Below the pieces are notes generated by a model. It did no database searches. It was given only the letters and a program-made list of their open reading frames with translations, and was not told the origin of the DNA. Below are positions 25,044 to 38,300 of a DNA stretch of 64,000 nt, in pieces. Position 1 is the first letter of the stretch. Every line of letters starts with the position of its first letter. Source of the stretch: Channallabes apus (taxonomy: Eukaryota > Chordata > Actinopteri > Siluriformes > Clariidae); the NCBI GenBank assembly GCA_030522415.1, contig CM060121.1:16222142-16286141 (forward strand), in the 5' to 3' direction. The translations under genes and the position numbers were made by a program.

Positions 25044-26619
25044 CTGGGGCTTGACCTGCTGACCTTCCGAACAGTAACTCTGTGCCATAGCCCCCTGAAC
25101 TACCACTGCACAATAATATAACCGGCTGAACAGAAAAAAGTGAACACCAACTACAGTATACACCATGAAACTGGTCACAATAGCACGAGCTCCCAAGGCT
25201 CACCCATGCCCACTGAGACCAAAGGCCAGCCCTTCCAGTCCCATCCCCCAGAAAAGTCAATGCAGCACAAATCACCAAAAAAGTCAATGCTGGCCATGAC
25301 AGAAAGGCACCAGAACACCCAACCCACCCACAGCTGCCACGCATGGGGGCCAGCAGGGAAAGAGCCCAAGACTGCTGTACCTGCCTCCAGACTCCAGAGA
25401 TATCAATTTGATCAAGCCACATCCCACAAGCCACATCACCATAGCCTGGTAGCACAAGAGGTCAAAACCTAGGTGGTTCTACTGTTACGGCTTATCATGT
25501 GCTTAGTATCAAACCTGTTCATTTCAGGCTCCTCAGTACTCACCAGAATACTTTTGTACATGTTGCCGTTGTTACTGCTTTCTACACTGATCCTGATGAT
25601 GCAGGAGTCAGCCACCTGCCTGTTGTACAGGGGCAGTGCAGAGGTGGAGACTGAGCGCTTATGGCCAGGCTTGTGCGGAGCTGATGAAGTGGACGGTAGA
25701 GTGAATATGAGGTCACTATGAGAGCTGGTGGAGGAGCCAGAAGAGCCCGTAGGTGAAGGAGAAGAAATGCTTTCAGCCATGTTTTGGCAGGAGCTAGAGA
25801 GTGACTAAAGGGAGAAAGTAGAAATGTGATATGACATGTTAGCTAAATTATACAGTTTTGCTTCAGAATTATCTAAAAGTTGTATCATACCCTACTCTGT
25901 TCATTTAGCTTTCAATGTCAAAGGCTGCAAGTGGCACTTGATGCACTTGAGTTTTATTTAATTTTTGCTGACAAAAAACAAATGTGCTGCAATTTTGAAG
26001 AATTCAAGACTTTCGTGTTAACAAATCACTACCTGGCAATTAACTTACAAATATTTATTCATGGCAAGTCTTTCATTCACAAGTCTTTTTTATAGATTTA
26101 GTCTCTAGTTTGCAGAGGTGTCAAGTAACGAAGTACAAATACTTCGTTCGTTACATTACTTAAGTAGAAATTTTGAGTATCTATACTTTACTGGAGTAAT
26201 TATTTTTCAGCCGACTTTTTACTTCTACTCCTTACATTTTCATGCAATTATCTGTACTTTCTACTCCTTACATTTTTTTAAAAAAGCCTCGTTACTCCTA
26301 TTTTATTTCAGCTTGTCATTCAAAAAACAGACAAACAAAAAAAAAAAACATCTGGATAAATCGCGCCATCTGGATGGAGCGAATTCGATTGTGGTTGGAT
26401 GAGAAACATACCATTCCGACACCCTATTGGTTGGGACGCGATCCATCACACCTGCACATGACGTCACGTCTCACACTCCAGGAAGGACGTTTGAATAAAA
26501 TAGCATTTTCGTTGTCGTGATAAGTAGACGACGATGTCCGTGATAGAGACTCAAGATTCGAGCGAAATGTCACAACCAAGCACCAGCGAGGAAGGTAACA
26601 GCACCAGGAAGGTAACAGG

Positions 26620-26665
<46 letters not shown>

Positions 26666-29302
26666 TACCGTTCAAAAGTTTGGGGTCACTTGCAAATTTC
26701 TTTGTTTTTGTTTAGTGATTTATTTTCTACATTCTACAACAATACTGGGGATTTCAAAACTATAAAATAACACATATGGAATTACGTAACAACAACAACA
26801 AAAACAACAGTTAGTTGTTATTTTAAGACACAGAGGTCAGCCTTTCTGTAATAGTTCTTGCAAGAACAGTATTGTCAAGTGCATTTGCAAAATCTGTCAA
26901 GTACCATAATGAAACTCTCTCATGAAGGTCATCCCAGGAGGGCGAGACCAAAACCTACCTCTGCCCAGACGAGAAGTTCATTTAGAGTTATCATCACTAT
27001 GGCCGTTAAAAAATACAACAAAAGAACAACACATTTTTCTTTTTTTTTTTTAATGAGGTGTTAGTGTACAGTAGTATATAGGCCCGTGGCACAGCCTAAG
27101 CTTTTATCCTTAATGCTTTTCCCCCCCACACATACTTTTACTTTTATACTTTAAGTAGTTTTGAAACCAGTACTTTTACACTTTTACTTGAGTAAAAAGC
27201 TTGAGTTGATACTTCAACTTCTAAAGAAGTCTTTTTAAACCCTAGTATCTATACTTCTACTCAAGTAATGAATGTGAATACTTTTGACACCACTGCTAGT
27301 TTGATATATAGCCTATATACCTTTACCTGCAGATAATCAACACGTTTATAACAACTAATTTTTCCCAAAAAATGTGGTGGAAGATTACAATTGCAAAAAA
27401 AAAAATCTTTCTACATGATATACAGTATAAACAATCTGACAATAATCTGTTGATTCATTTTTAAACAAGATTGAAATTCTTGTACAAACCTTCCAGCAAT
27501 TTGTATACTCTAATTTGTAGATTTGTATCACTAAGCATTTGAAAAACTATGACAGGTGAAATTCCTTCAATAGAACTAATACTATATTATTATTTTTTTT
27601 GACCTTTTGACCATGCCGACTATGGCATTGTGGTAAAATTGCGGCCATTGTTTAAAGAATTGATATCTACTGTAGGTGTGTACTTAGGTGTGTTTCTCTA
27701 AGTGGGGCTCAAGTGCAATGTCTGTGTGTGCTTTAGAAAGAAGAATGAAAGGAAGTGTGACGGCTGACGTACTTAGACAACTGTGCTTTACACAGGCGCT
27801 GTCGACTATGAAAATAGCCCTTTAGTCAAGTGCAAAGATCTGTTAATATAAAATGAAGGACATTCCATAGTCAAGCCCCGTTAATGTCAGTCATTATGAT
27901 GTCTGCTTGACGTTAAGTTGTCAAGCAGACATTATAATGAATGTTTAAATATGAGGTGTGTGGTAACACAGGTGTGTGGTACACTCTAATTATTTATCTA
28001 AGATGATCATTTATTTAGCTTTCAGTGAATGACTTATCAAAGAAAAGTTTTCACTACTCTAGCCCGGGGGGGCCAAAGCACTGTTTGGTGAATTTCCTCC
28101 TCAACCTTATACCTTTTGACCAAGTTTACTAGTGTTACAGCAAAGGAATAGACAAACTACTGTATGCTGGACTGAAACTATGATCTCTGCCTCACAGTTA
28201 AAAACAATAAAAAACGTACAGTGATGCACAGGGAAGGATGTTTTTTGAGTACCTGTGATTCAGTAGGAGATGACTGATTTGTTGAGAGGTCTTCCATTTC
28301 AGAACTGCTGGATCCGGAAGATGAGACACTTATCTGGTCGGCATTCTTTTTGGTGCTTTCTGTCACATTCAGGAGGCTACATACACATTTGAAGAAAGTA
28401 TGACATGTCTTGCTGTTGCATAAATAAGAAAAAGAATTTTTTTTTAATGAGTCAATACTCACGAAGTAATCATTTTGGTGAGTGAACGCTGATTCGAGGC
28501 AGTATTGCTGGATGGTGAACAGTTGTCCAGTGGAGGCTCCAGCTGTCTTGACAATTCATCACTGAGGACATATATATGGAAATAATAACTTTTATGAAAC
28601 TTCCATTATAAAACATACTTATTGACCACTTTATTGGGAACACTTGTACACCCTAGACATGTGTTCAATTATCCAATAAGGCAATTATGTGGCACTTGCA
28701 GAAGTTACAGTTGTGTGTGTATATACACACTACCGTTCAAAAGTTTTAGGTCACTTTCTTACTCCATGATCGTTTCAGATTTTTATTTCTTTCTACATTG
28801 TAAAGGAATGCTGAAGGCGTCCAAAACATGCATTAATCTCCTTTGAACAGTTGATATTGAGATGTTTCTGCTACTTCTGCTCTGTAAAGACTTCATAACG
28901 CCTCTAATCTGAGGTGCTGTTAATTGGTCATTTTTCAGGCTGTTAACTCTAAATGAACTTCTTGTCTGCGGCAGAGGTAGGTTTTGGTCTCGCTCTCCTG
29001 GGACGGCCTTCATGAGAGCCAGTTTCATTATGGTGCTTGACGGATTTTGCAAATGCACTTGACAATACTGTTCTTGCAGGAACTATTACAGAAAGGCTGA
29101 TCTTTTTGTTTTAAAATAACAACTAACTGTTGTTTTTGTTGTTGTTACGTAATTACCTAATTCCATATGTGTTATTTTATAGTTTTGAAATCCACAGTAT
29201 GTGGATAGAATGTTGTAGAATGTGAGTGTTGTAGAATGTAGAAAATAAATCACTAAACAAAAACAAAGAAATTTGCAAGTGACCCACACTTTTGAAAGGT
29301 AG

Positions 29303-29381
<79 letters not shown>

Positions 29382-32300
29382 TGTTGACAGCAAATATCAG
29401 AGTTAACCCTGACATGGTTGTTGGTCTGATGAGCTGGTTTGAGCATTTATCATTTATTATGTATTATGGATGGTTCTAAGCACGAGTGGGATCAATGCCA
29501 AATATCCTCCCTAGACCGAGCACAGGCATGTCTACACAGGAGAACTAGGCAACTGCCTAAGGCAGGACATCTGCAATGTCAGTAAAATAGAAATGGAGTA
29601 ACCAATAACAGTAGACTCTCCCTCCCTAGGCGCCTGCCCCAGCTCTCATGAGCCAGTGGTTGTCTGGGTAGGTTATACCAATGTGAGTTTAAGTAAACAA
29701 TACATTATCATCATGTCTAAGAGACCTAAATTATCTGGCTATGACTATAAAAAGAAAAGATAACTGAAGGAGAACATACTTTAGGATGCGTTAAATGTTT
29801 TAATGTCAATTACTCTGTGTATGTGAGTGTGTGTATGCTCTGAGGCTCCAACTACTGTATTTAACCAAGAAGCACAAAATATATATTTTTTTAAATCTCC
29901 TGCAGGGACAAGAAGTCTAACCTTTCCTGATCCGTGAGCAGCCTGTGAGATTGTAACCAGTTTGCAATCTGGGGATGGTCTTGTAAAGTGTACTGAGTGC
30001 AGGATGCTTGGAGCTGACGGATTTGAGACAGAATCTCATACTCCTGCAAAAAAAAATACATGGCATTGGTGAGGAACATGTAGGGGTCAAGGTACCATAT
30101 TGCTTCCACAAACAACAGCCAAGCTGGAAACCTCCCTAGAGCTTTAATATAAGTGGAATATACCAGTATCAACAAGACAGCAGTTGAATTTGTAAAACAG
30201 CAAAAAAATTTTAAATGTTATTTCTATTAAAGTCCAGCAAAATCATCTAAGAAAACTGATACACAAAATACAAAAAAATAAAATAAAATACAAAATACAA
30301 AGCATTAGCATAAAATGATTGACATGGCCCTTTAATAAAACATTAAAAACTTTATTATTATTGCCACATCCACTGTACACTCCTCCAATATGTGGAAATG
30401 GCTTGGTTTTGTGCCATTAAAGGAGTTCCTGGGAGGCCAGCGTGAAGCTAGTAGTCTGGTAATGGCTCTAATGTACTAGTTAAAATTCTTTCTTTATGGT
30501 TTCCAAGTACTAGTGGACCCCTGGGATAAGTGTAATAGTGTAGCAGGGATAATACTGAGAAATAAAAGTAGTTTGTACTCTCATAACTGGGTTCTGCACA
30601 ACCAAAAGTCCCATTGTCACATGAACGTCCCTTGTAAAACTTCTGCCTGCATCCCCCACCCCTGCTGGAGGATTTTCCATGACCTCAGAACAGTCTTATC
30701 TCTAAGAGCACACCAAGTGTGTAATCTTAACATATGCAATGTAACACCCAAGTCAATTATGAGAGAAAGCCAGAAACTCACCCTCCTGCGCTTCTCAAAA
30801 TTTATGAAGTCATGCTGTTTAATAAAAAAAAGACAATTAGATAAATAGATGAGCATTATCAAAATAGGAAACTTCACAATTTAGTTTCAATTTAGTTAAA
30901 AAATACTTAAATAGCAGAGAATGCAAAAAAAATAAAAATGCTATGTGATTATAACATTCTACAATAGCCTATCCATCAGGCAAAATGTTCACCCACTAGA
31001 AGTAAAAAAGCTTCCAAATTCTCAGTCTCAGAAAAATTGATGTACTGTAGCGTCAGAGACATTACCTCCACAGTATCAGGCAGTGCTGTATCCAGCATGG
31101 TGAGTACTGTCAGGTATGTTCCCAGGTAGGGCACGACTCCACTGTTGGTGCACTATAGGAAAAAAATGGCCTTAGCAACACAATCCCTTACATTTATGCA
31201 TTTGGCAGACGCTCTTATTATTTTTATCTCATTATACATCTGAGCAGCTGAGGGTTAAGGGCCTTGCTCAAGGGCCCAACAGTGGCAACTTAACCACTGA
31301 GCTACCCCTGGCAATCCCTTAATGCACATGCACATGTTTGCAACAAAATTGTTTTCATTATTAAAAACATTATTTGATTCCTTATATTCCGTTTCAGACA
31401 TATGAATAAACATATCTTTAAGCAATCCTAGAAGCAAAAATCCAAAAAAGAAATCAGTCCCAAAACACCACTGCTCAGAGGAGATCTGCATGGAGGAATG
31501 GGCCAAAATACCAGCAACAGTGTGTGAAAATCTTGTGAAGACTTACAGAAAACATTTGACCTCTGTCATTGCCAACAAAGGGTATATAACAAAGTATTGA
31601 GATGAGCAAATAATATAATAGTATTTATTGACCAAATACTTATTTTCCACCAAAATTTGCAAAAAAGAAATCTCAAAGAGATTTCGAAAGAGGCAAAATA
31701 GTTTGTCAGTCTTACTGTAGAATTGACAGCCCCTAGACAAAGAGATGGGAATCTTGAACTCCCCTTTTCTATTTGTAATAGATTTATGGGCCAGTTTAAG
31801 TGAAGTGGAAAACAGCAGCATAGTCACAGCGTGGTGGCCCTGGTCTTGTGCTGTCCAATAATCTGTTAGGAAAAACTCTCTGATTCTATGCCTAGGCAAC
31901 TCATTGCAATAAAGAAAAGCCAACAGAGTAATCATAATCTAATGGTGAATATGTTTTGTCATAAAACTTTGGGCGGTCAAATTACTTCTTGCATTTCTGT
32001 GTAAGTAAATGGCAAAACATGTATCAGTTCTCAGGCAGTTAACATGCAGTACAGAGCCAAAAGTTTGTGGAAACCTGACTAATCACAGCCATGTGCTTTT
32101 TGAACATCCCATTCCAGTTGTAGCCCCCCATTGCTGTTATAATAGCCTCCATTCTTCTGGGGAAAGTCTTTGAAGTAGATTTTGGAGCATGGCTGTGGAG
32201 ATTTGCTCATCAGCATTAGTGAAGTCAGGCATCAGGGAAAGGAAAGTGATGGAGATTGTAATGGATACAAATACAACTGTATCCTTCCAACTTTGTGGTA

Positions 32301-35300
32301 AAAGGTTGTGATAGTCCACAAACCTTTGGCCATATAGTGTATAACTCAAACAAATAACAGGACAACAATGCAATGAATAAGCAAAGTGGGAGGAGAGGGG
32401 TGTGTGTGTGTGTGGTTAAACCACACATTACTTCTTTCAGAAAACAGAGTTCCTAAAATGCCTAACTAGACAGATTTTTTCCTGCTAAACATCTGCTTTA
32501 ATGTCATACAGGAGTCCAAATGTTGACGATATTGCTCTTACGTGGCTAGAGGTTACCATTTCCTTTATTTTTATGTTAGGAAAGTTGTGCATGCATGATT
32601 ATTTGAGAACTTTACCATCTGTTTGGACAGGGGACACTGCTTGGATGTCTTGGGTAAAATATTGTCCATAGTTGCCTGGCTCTCATCCTAAAACCATCAT
32701 AGACAGTTATCAGATAACACACACGTACTCACATATACACACAGACACCCACATACAGTGGGGCAAAAAAGTATTTAGTCAGCCACCAATTGTGCAAGTT
32801 CTCCCACTTAAAAAGATGAGAGAATCTTGTAATTTTCATCATAGGTATACCTCAACTATGAGAGACAAAATAAGAAAAAATCCAGAAAATCACATTGTAG
32901 GATTTTTAAAAATAAATTAATTGGTAAATTCCTCTGTAAAATAAGTATTTGGTCACCTACAAACAAGCAAGATTTCTGGCTCTCACAGACCTGTAACTTC
33001 GTCTTTAAGAGGCTCCTCTGTCCTCCACTCGTTACCTGCATTAATGGCATCTGTTTGAACTTGACATCAGTATAAAAGACATCTGTCCAAAACCTCAAAC
33101 AGTCACACTCCAAACTCCACTATGGCCAAGACCAAAGAGCTGTCAAAGGACACCAGAAACAAAATTGTAGACCTGCCCCAGGCTGTGAACACTGAATCTG
33201 CAATAGGTAAGCAGCTTGGGAGCAACTATTAGAAAATGGAAGACATACAAGACCACTGATAATCTCCCTCAATCTGAGGCTCCACGCAAGATCTCACCCC
33301 CTGGGGTCAAAACAATCACAAGAACTGTGAGCAAAAATCCCAGAACCACACGGGGGGACCTAGTGAATGGGCTGCAGAGAGCTAGGACCAAAGTAGCAAA
33401 GGCTACTATCAGTAACACACAGCGCAACCAGGGACTCAAATCCTGCAGTGCCAGACATGTCCCCCTGCTTAATCCAGTACATGTCCAGGCCCGTCTGAAG
33501 TTTGCTAGAGAGCTTTGGATTTGGATGATCCAGAAGAGGATTGGGAGAATGTCATATGGTCAGATTAAACCAAAATGGAACTGTTTTTGTTTGGTGGAGA
33601 AAGAATGCTGAGTTGCATCTAAAGAACACCATACCTACTGTGAAGCATGGGGGTGGAAACATCATGCTTTGGGGCTGTATTTCTGCAAAGAGACCAGGAC
33701 GACTGATCCATGTTAAGGAAAGATTGAACGGGGCCATGTATCATGAGATTTTGAGAGAAAACCTCCTTCCATCAGCAAGGGTTTTGAATATAAAACGTGG
33801 TTTGGTCTTTCAGCATGACCATGATCACAAACGCACCGCCCGTGGAACGAAGGAGTGGCTCCGTAAGAAGCATTTCAAGGTCCTGGAGTGACCTAGCCAG
33901 TCTCCAGATCTCAACCCCATAGAAAATCTTTGGAGGGAGTTGAAAGTCCATGTTGCCCAGCGACAGTCCTAAAACACCACTGCTCAGAGGAGATCTGCAT
34001 GGAGGAATGGGCCAAAATACCAGCAACAGTGTGTGAAAATCTTGTGAAGACTTACAGAAAACATTTGACCTCTGTCATTGCCAACAAAGGGTATATAACA
34101 AAGTATTGAGATGAGCAAATAATATAATAGTATTTATTGACCAAATACTTATTTTCCACCATAATTTGCAAATAAATTATTTAAAAATCCTACAATGTGA
34201 TTTTCTGGATTTTTATAGATCTCTCATAGATGAGGTATACCTATGATGAAAATTACAGGCCTCTCTCATCTTTTTAAATGGGAGAAGTTGCACAATTGGT
34301 GGCTGACTAAATACATTTTTGCCCCACTGTATATGCATGTCTACTTGACAAGGGAAGAAAAAATGTAGTATGGGACAGCCTGATGGCATAATGCAACTGT
34401 AGCTACAAATATGTAAACTATTTCTGTATTGATAAGTGACATTTATTTACAGAATGAGGGAGAGGAATTAACAAAATCTGCAAACTGTTAGCAGCAGATA
34501 CAACAGAATTTAAGTTTTTTTCCTGTGACAGTGCTTTAATCAAATCTTTAAAAAGCACTATTTGAATACAGCTCACTTCTCAGTGAACCCCAGCATGACT
34601 CAATTACAGTGAGGAAACATTTCTGTTTAAAGAATTTCTGCCTTTTAACAGACCTTACATCAATCAAACACAAGCTGAACCTGTAGATACAGTGAATGCC
34701 TGAAACAATACAGTGGCGATTGGGACTACAATAACAATCTTGTGTAAATGAGAATCAAAAGTGGGTGTGTGGCTCTACATGAAAAAAAAAACTACGTCTT
34801 CGCTATTTAAAGCTACATTTAACTGCCCTGACTCACAATTTTAATGGGTTTAAGGTGTGTAGTATACAGGACACAGAATACAGGATAGTTTACATATTTT
34901 ATCCGTTAACATGCAATCATAGCTTGTGTATGTGTGTTTTCTAACCTCCACAAGGATTTCTCTGCTTCTCAACACACAGTTCTCATCTGGAAAAGTTTCA
35001 CACAGGTTCTCAAAAGTGCTCTCACTTTCTCTGAAAAAAAAAAAAAAACAGATTTCAACATAGTTTAAATGAATTAACATTGCCTAAGAATGGCTCTAAG
35101 TCTTTTTCCATCAAAGTCCTAAAGTGGCTTTACAAAATATTGCTGAGAAAGAAATCAAGACCCAATTCCAGGAAAGTGGTTATTTCATAGTTACGCAAAT
35201 TATATGATCCATAAAATACCAGTCAGCTAAATAAACCCCCGTAAGCGTGTGCTGGTTTAATGTGTACCTGCTCACTGCAGCCCAGGTCTTCCTCAGCCTG

Positions 35301-38300
35301 TAAATCGGGTTGGACTGGAGAGCAGACAAAATGGCCCTCAGGGAGGAGAAGTTCTTCAGTTGCTTGCACTCCTTTGGGAAGGAATAAAAGAAGACTGTTA
35401 CACAAGTAAACAGAAATTTAAGCATCTGCTTCCTGGACTGTGATGGATTGTAGTAACCGTCTTGTTCCCATCAAGGGGTAATAAAATCAGGTATGTTACT
35501 ACTGTAAGTGAATAATCAAACTACTTTGTTCTAACCTGTGCAACTCGTATCCACTTCTCAATGACGCGGGCTCTTTGGTTTGGAGTGGATGACAGAGTGG
35601 AAGAAGGAGAGATGGAGGGGCAAAGCAGTGATGTGATGACGCGGTTGGTAATAGTGTTGAACTGGGAGATGGTGGCACGAATAGTGGCTGAGAGGTTTTC
35701 GTTCTTGTCTCTCTGAGACCACACACATCCAAGACACTGGAAGGGGACCACCTTCACAAACAGCTCCTACAAGATCGTACAGTCAAATGTAAAGGTTTGA
35801 GTAACACCGATTATAAATTATATACCAGTAACCTGGTGACAGGATCATGGGCACCCAAGGCTCATCTGTGCCTGTAAAGAGCAAAAGGGAGCCTGTCTGG
35901 TCCTATCCCACAAAAAAGCCAATGTAGGACAAATTTCTAAAAAAAAAAAAAAAAAAGTAAATGCTGGCAAACACAGAAAGGTGGAAACCACAAAACACAC
36001 AGTGGACCACAGTCTGCTGCGTATGGGGTTTGGCAGGAAGATCAATGTTGTTGATGCAAGAGAACTTGTGGAGCCATGCCTGAGGGAGTTTAGAGACAAC
36101 CCACACAATATTGGGCTTATTGTTTTGCGTTTTAATAGTAAATGTTTATGGCTGATCTGTGTATGTACACTTAATAAACTTGTGTCGAAACTACCCTGCC
36201 AAGAAGCTTTATTAAATCTGGTTGCAGCTGAAGTTGGTTGGCATTGGCCTAATGCAGAAACAGTCCAAAGCTTTATTCAATAAACAGAAATGTGACTGAT
36301 ATGAATTCATTCATTTATACAGTAACCATTTTTTTTATTATTATTTGAGGCATGAACGCACCCTTCAGAGAATACCAATAAATCACAGGGCTGTTATTCA
36401 TATTAATATCTATACATGAAGGAATAGTTTTACTGAGCAAGTATTAATTAATATGCTATTATTGGCTTAATATGCTTTACGTGTAAATGCAACTACTGTA
36501 TAAACACTCACAGAATCCTGTTTGGTGAGCTGTTCTGCGAGTTCTGTAACAGAAAACTCCATAAAGTCTGCCTGACTGTTTTCCTCATCTAAGTCCTTCT
36601 CTCCCTGACCTACGTCTGGCTGCTGTTCTCCATCGGCTTCATCTTTATTCACAACATGTTCATCTTTATTCACAACATCTGTAAGGAAGGAAAAGAGACA
36701 GCCTTGTTACTGTATGCTGATATATTTTGTCAGGATATAGCACCTCTTTATAAAATAATTGACGTATATGACTCCACTGAAACAATGTTTAAAAAAATTA
36801 CTGACCTTCTGCTTGAAATTTCTTGAGGAGAGCCTCATAACATTTTGCCAGGGCTGAAAGAGACGTGTGTTGCCTCAGCTGCAGGCACATTGCACGCAAC
36901 GATGAGTGCATTGGAGGATCCCTGAAATCCTCAGCAAACTCATCCAACCAGGTCTGGATAAGTGTGCGTAGAGAGCTAAAAACAACACCAACAGAACAAT
37001 GCTCACTACTGGCTTAGAAAATCAGACTGCAAATCTTTCATTTCTTTCAGACAATGAAACAGATAATTTCCTTCATAATGAAATCATGGATCATTTTCTA
37101 ATTACTGCATGTTTCAAAATGTTTAATTCCTTTTATCTTGTAGCAATTTGATAATGATCTTTTTTATATATTAAATAATGACTTTTTTATCCATACCTGT
37201 ACAGGTCCTTCTCAAAAAATTAGCATATTGTGATAAAGTTCAATATTTTCTGTAATGTACTGATAAACATTGGACTTTCATATATTTTAGATTCATTACA
37301 CACAACTGAAGTAGTTCAAGCCTTTTATTGTTTTAATATTGATGATTGTGGCATACAGCTCATGAAAACCCAAAATCCCTATCTCAAAAAATTAGCATAT
37401 TTCATCCGACCAATAAAAGAAAAGTGTTTTTAATAAAAAAAAAGTCAACCTTCATATAATTATGTTCAGTTATGCACTCAATACTTGGTCGGGAATCCTT
37501 TTGCAGATTCTTGTGTCTTGTGTCTCTCAACTTTCTCTTCACAATATCCCACAGATTCTCTATGGGGTTCAGGTCAGGAGAGTTGGCAGGCCAAATGAGC
37601 ACAGTAATACCATGTTCAGTAAACCATTTACCAGTGGTTTTGGCACTGTGAGCAGGAAAAATGAAATCTTCATCTCCATAAAGCTTTTCAGCAGATGGAA
37701 GCATGAAGTGCTCCAAAATCTCCTGATAACTAGCTGCATTGACCCTGCCCTTGATAAAACACAGTGGACCAACACCAGCAGCTGACATGGCACCCCAGAC
37801 CATCACTGACTGTGGGTACTTGACACTGGACTTCAGGCATTTTTGCATTTCCTTCCTCCAGACTCTGGCACCTTGATTTCCGAATGACATGCAAAATTTG
37901 CAACCTGTAGCCCATTTCCTGCACACGCCTGTACACGGTGGCTCTGGATGTTTCTACTCCAGACTCAGTCCACTGCTTCCGCAGGTCCCCCAAGGTCTGG
38001 AATCGGTCCTTCTCCACAATCTTCCTCAGGGCCCGGTCACCTCTTCTCGTTGTGCAGCGTTTTCTGCCACACTTTTTCCTTCCCACAGACTTCCCACTGA
38101 GGTGCCTTGCTACAGCACTCTGGGAACAGCCTATTCGTTCAGAAATTTCTTTCTGTGTCTTACCCTCTTGCTTGAGGGTGTCAATGATGGCCTTCTGGAC
38201 AGCAGTCAGGTCTGCAGTCTTACCCATGATTGCGGTTTTGAGTAATGAACCAGGCTGGGAGTTTTTAAATGCCTCAGGAATCTTTTGCAGGTGTTTAGAG

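Larger units (their letters stand above)
26113..27295. mobile_element. hAT-like non-autonomous element with nested Tc1 piece
   Basis: Ends CAGAGGTGTCAAGTAACGAA and TACTTTTGACACCACTG, with the 8-bp duplication CTAGTTTG at 26105-26112 and 27296-27303. An ORF start at 26534 ([20 protein letters not shown]) may be the relic of a transposase N-terminus, cut off by a (TA)n tract and a Tc1 fragment. Confidence 0.87.

Noticed and set aside
24937..25455. 172-codon minus-strand ORF
   Set aside because: It runs through a TG tract, a SINE-like scrap and a Tc1 remnant; the protein is low-complexity and unlike any family.
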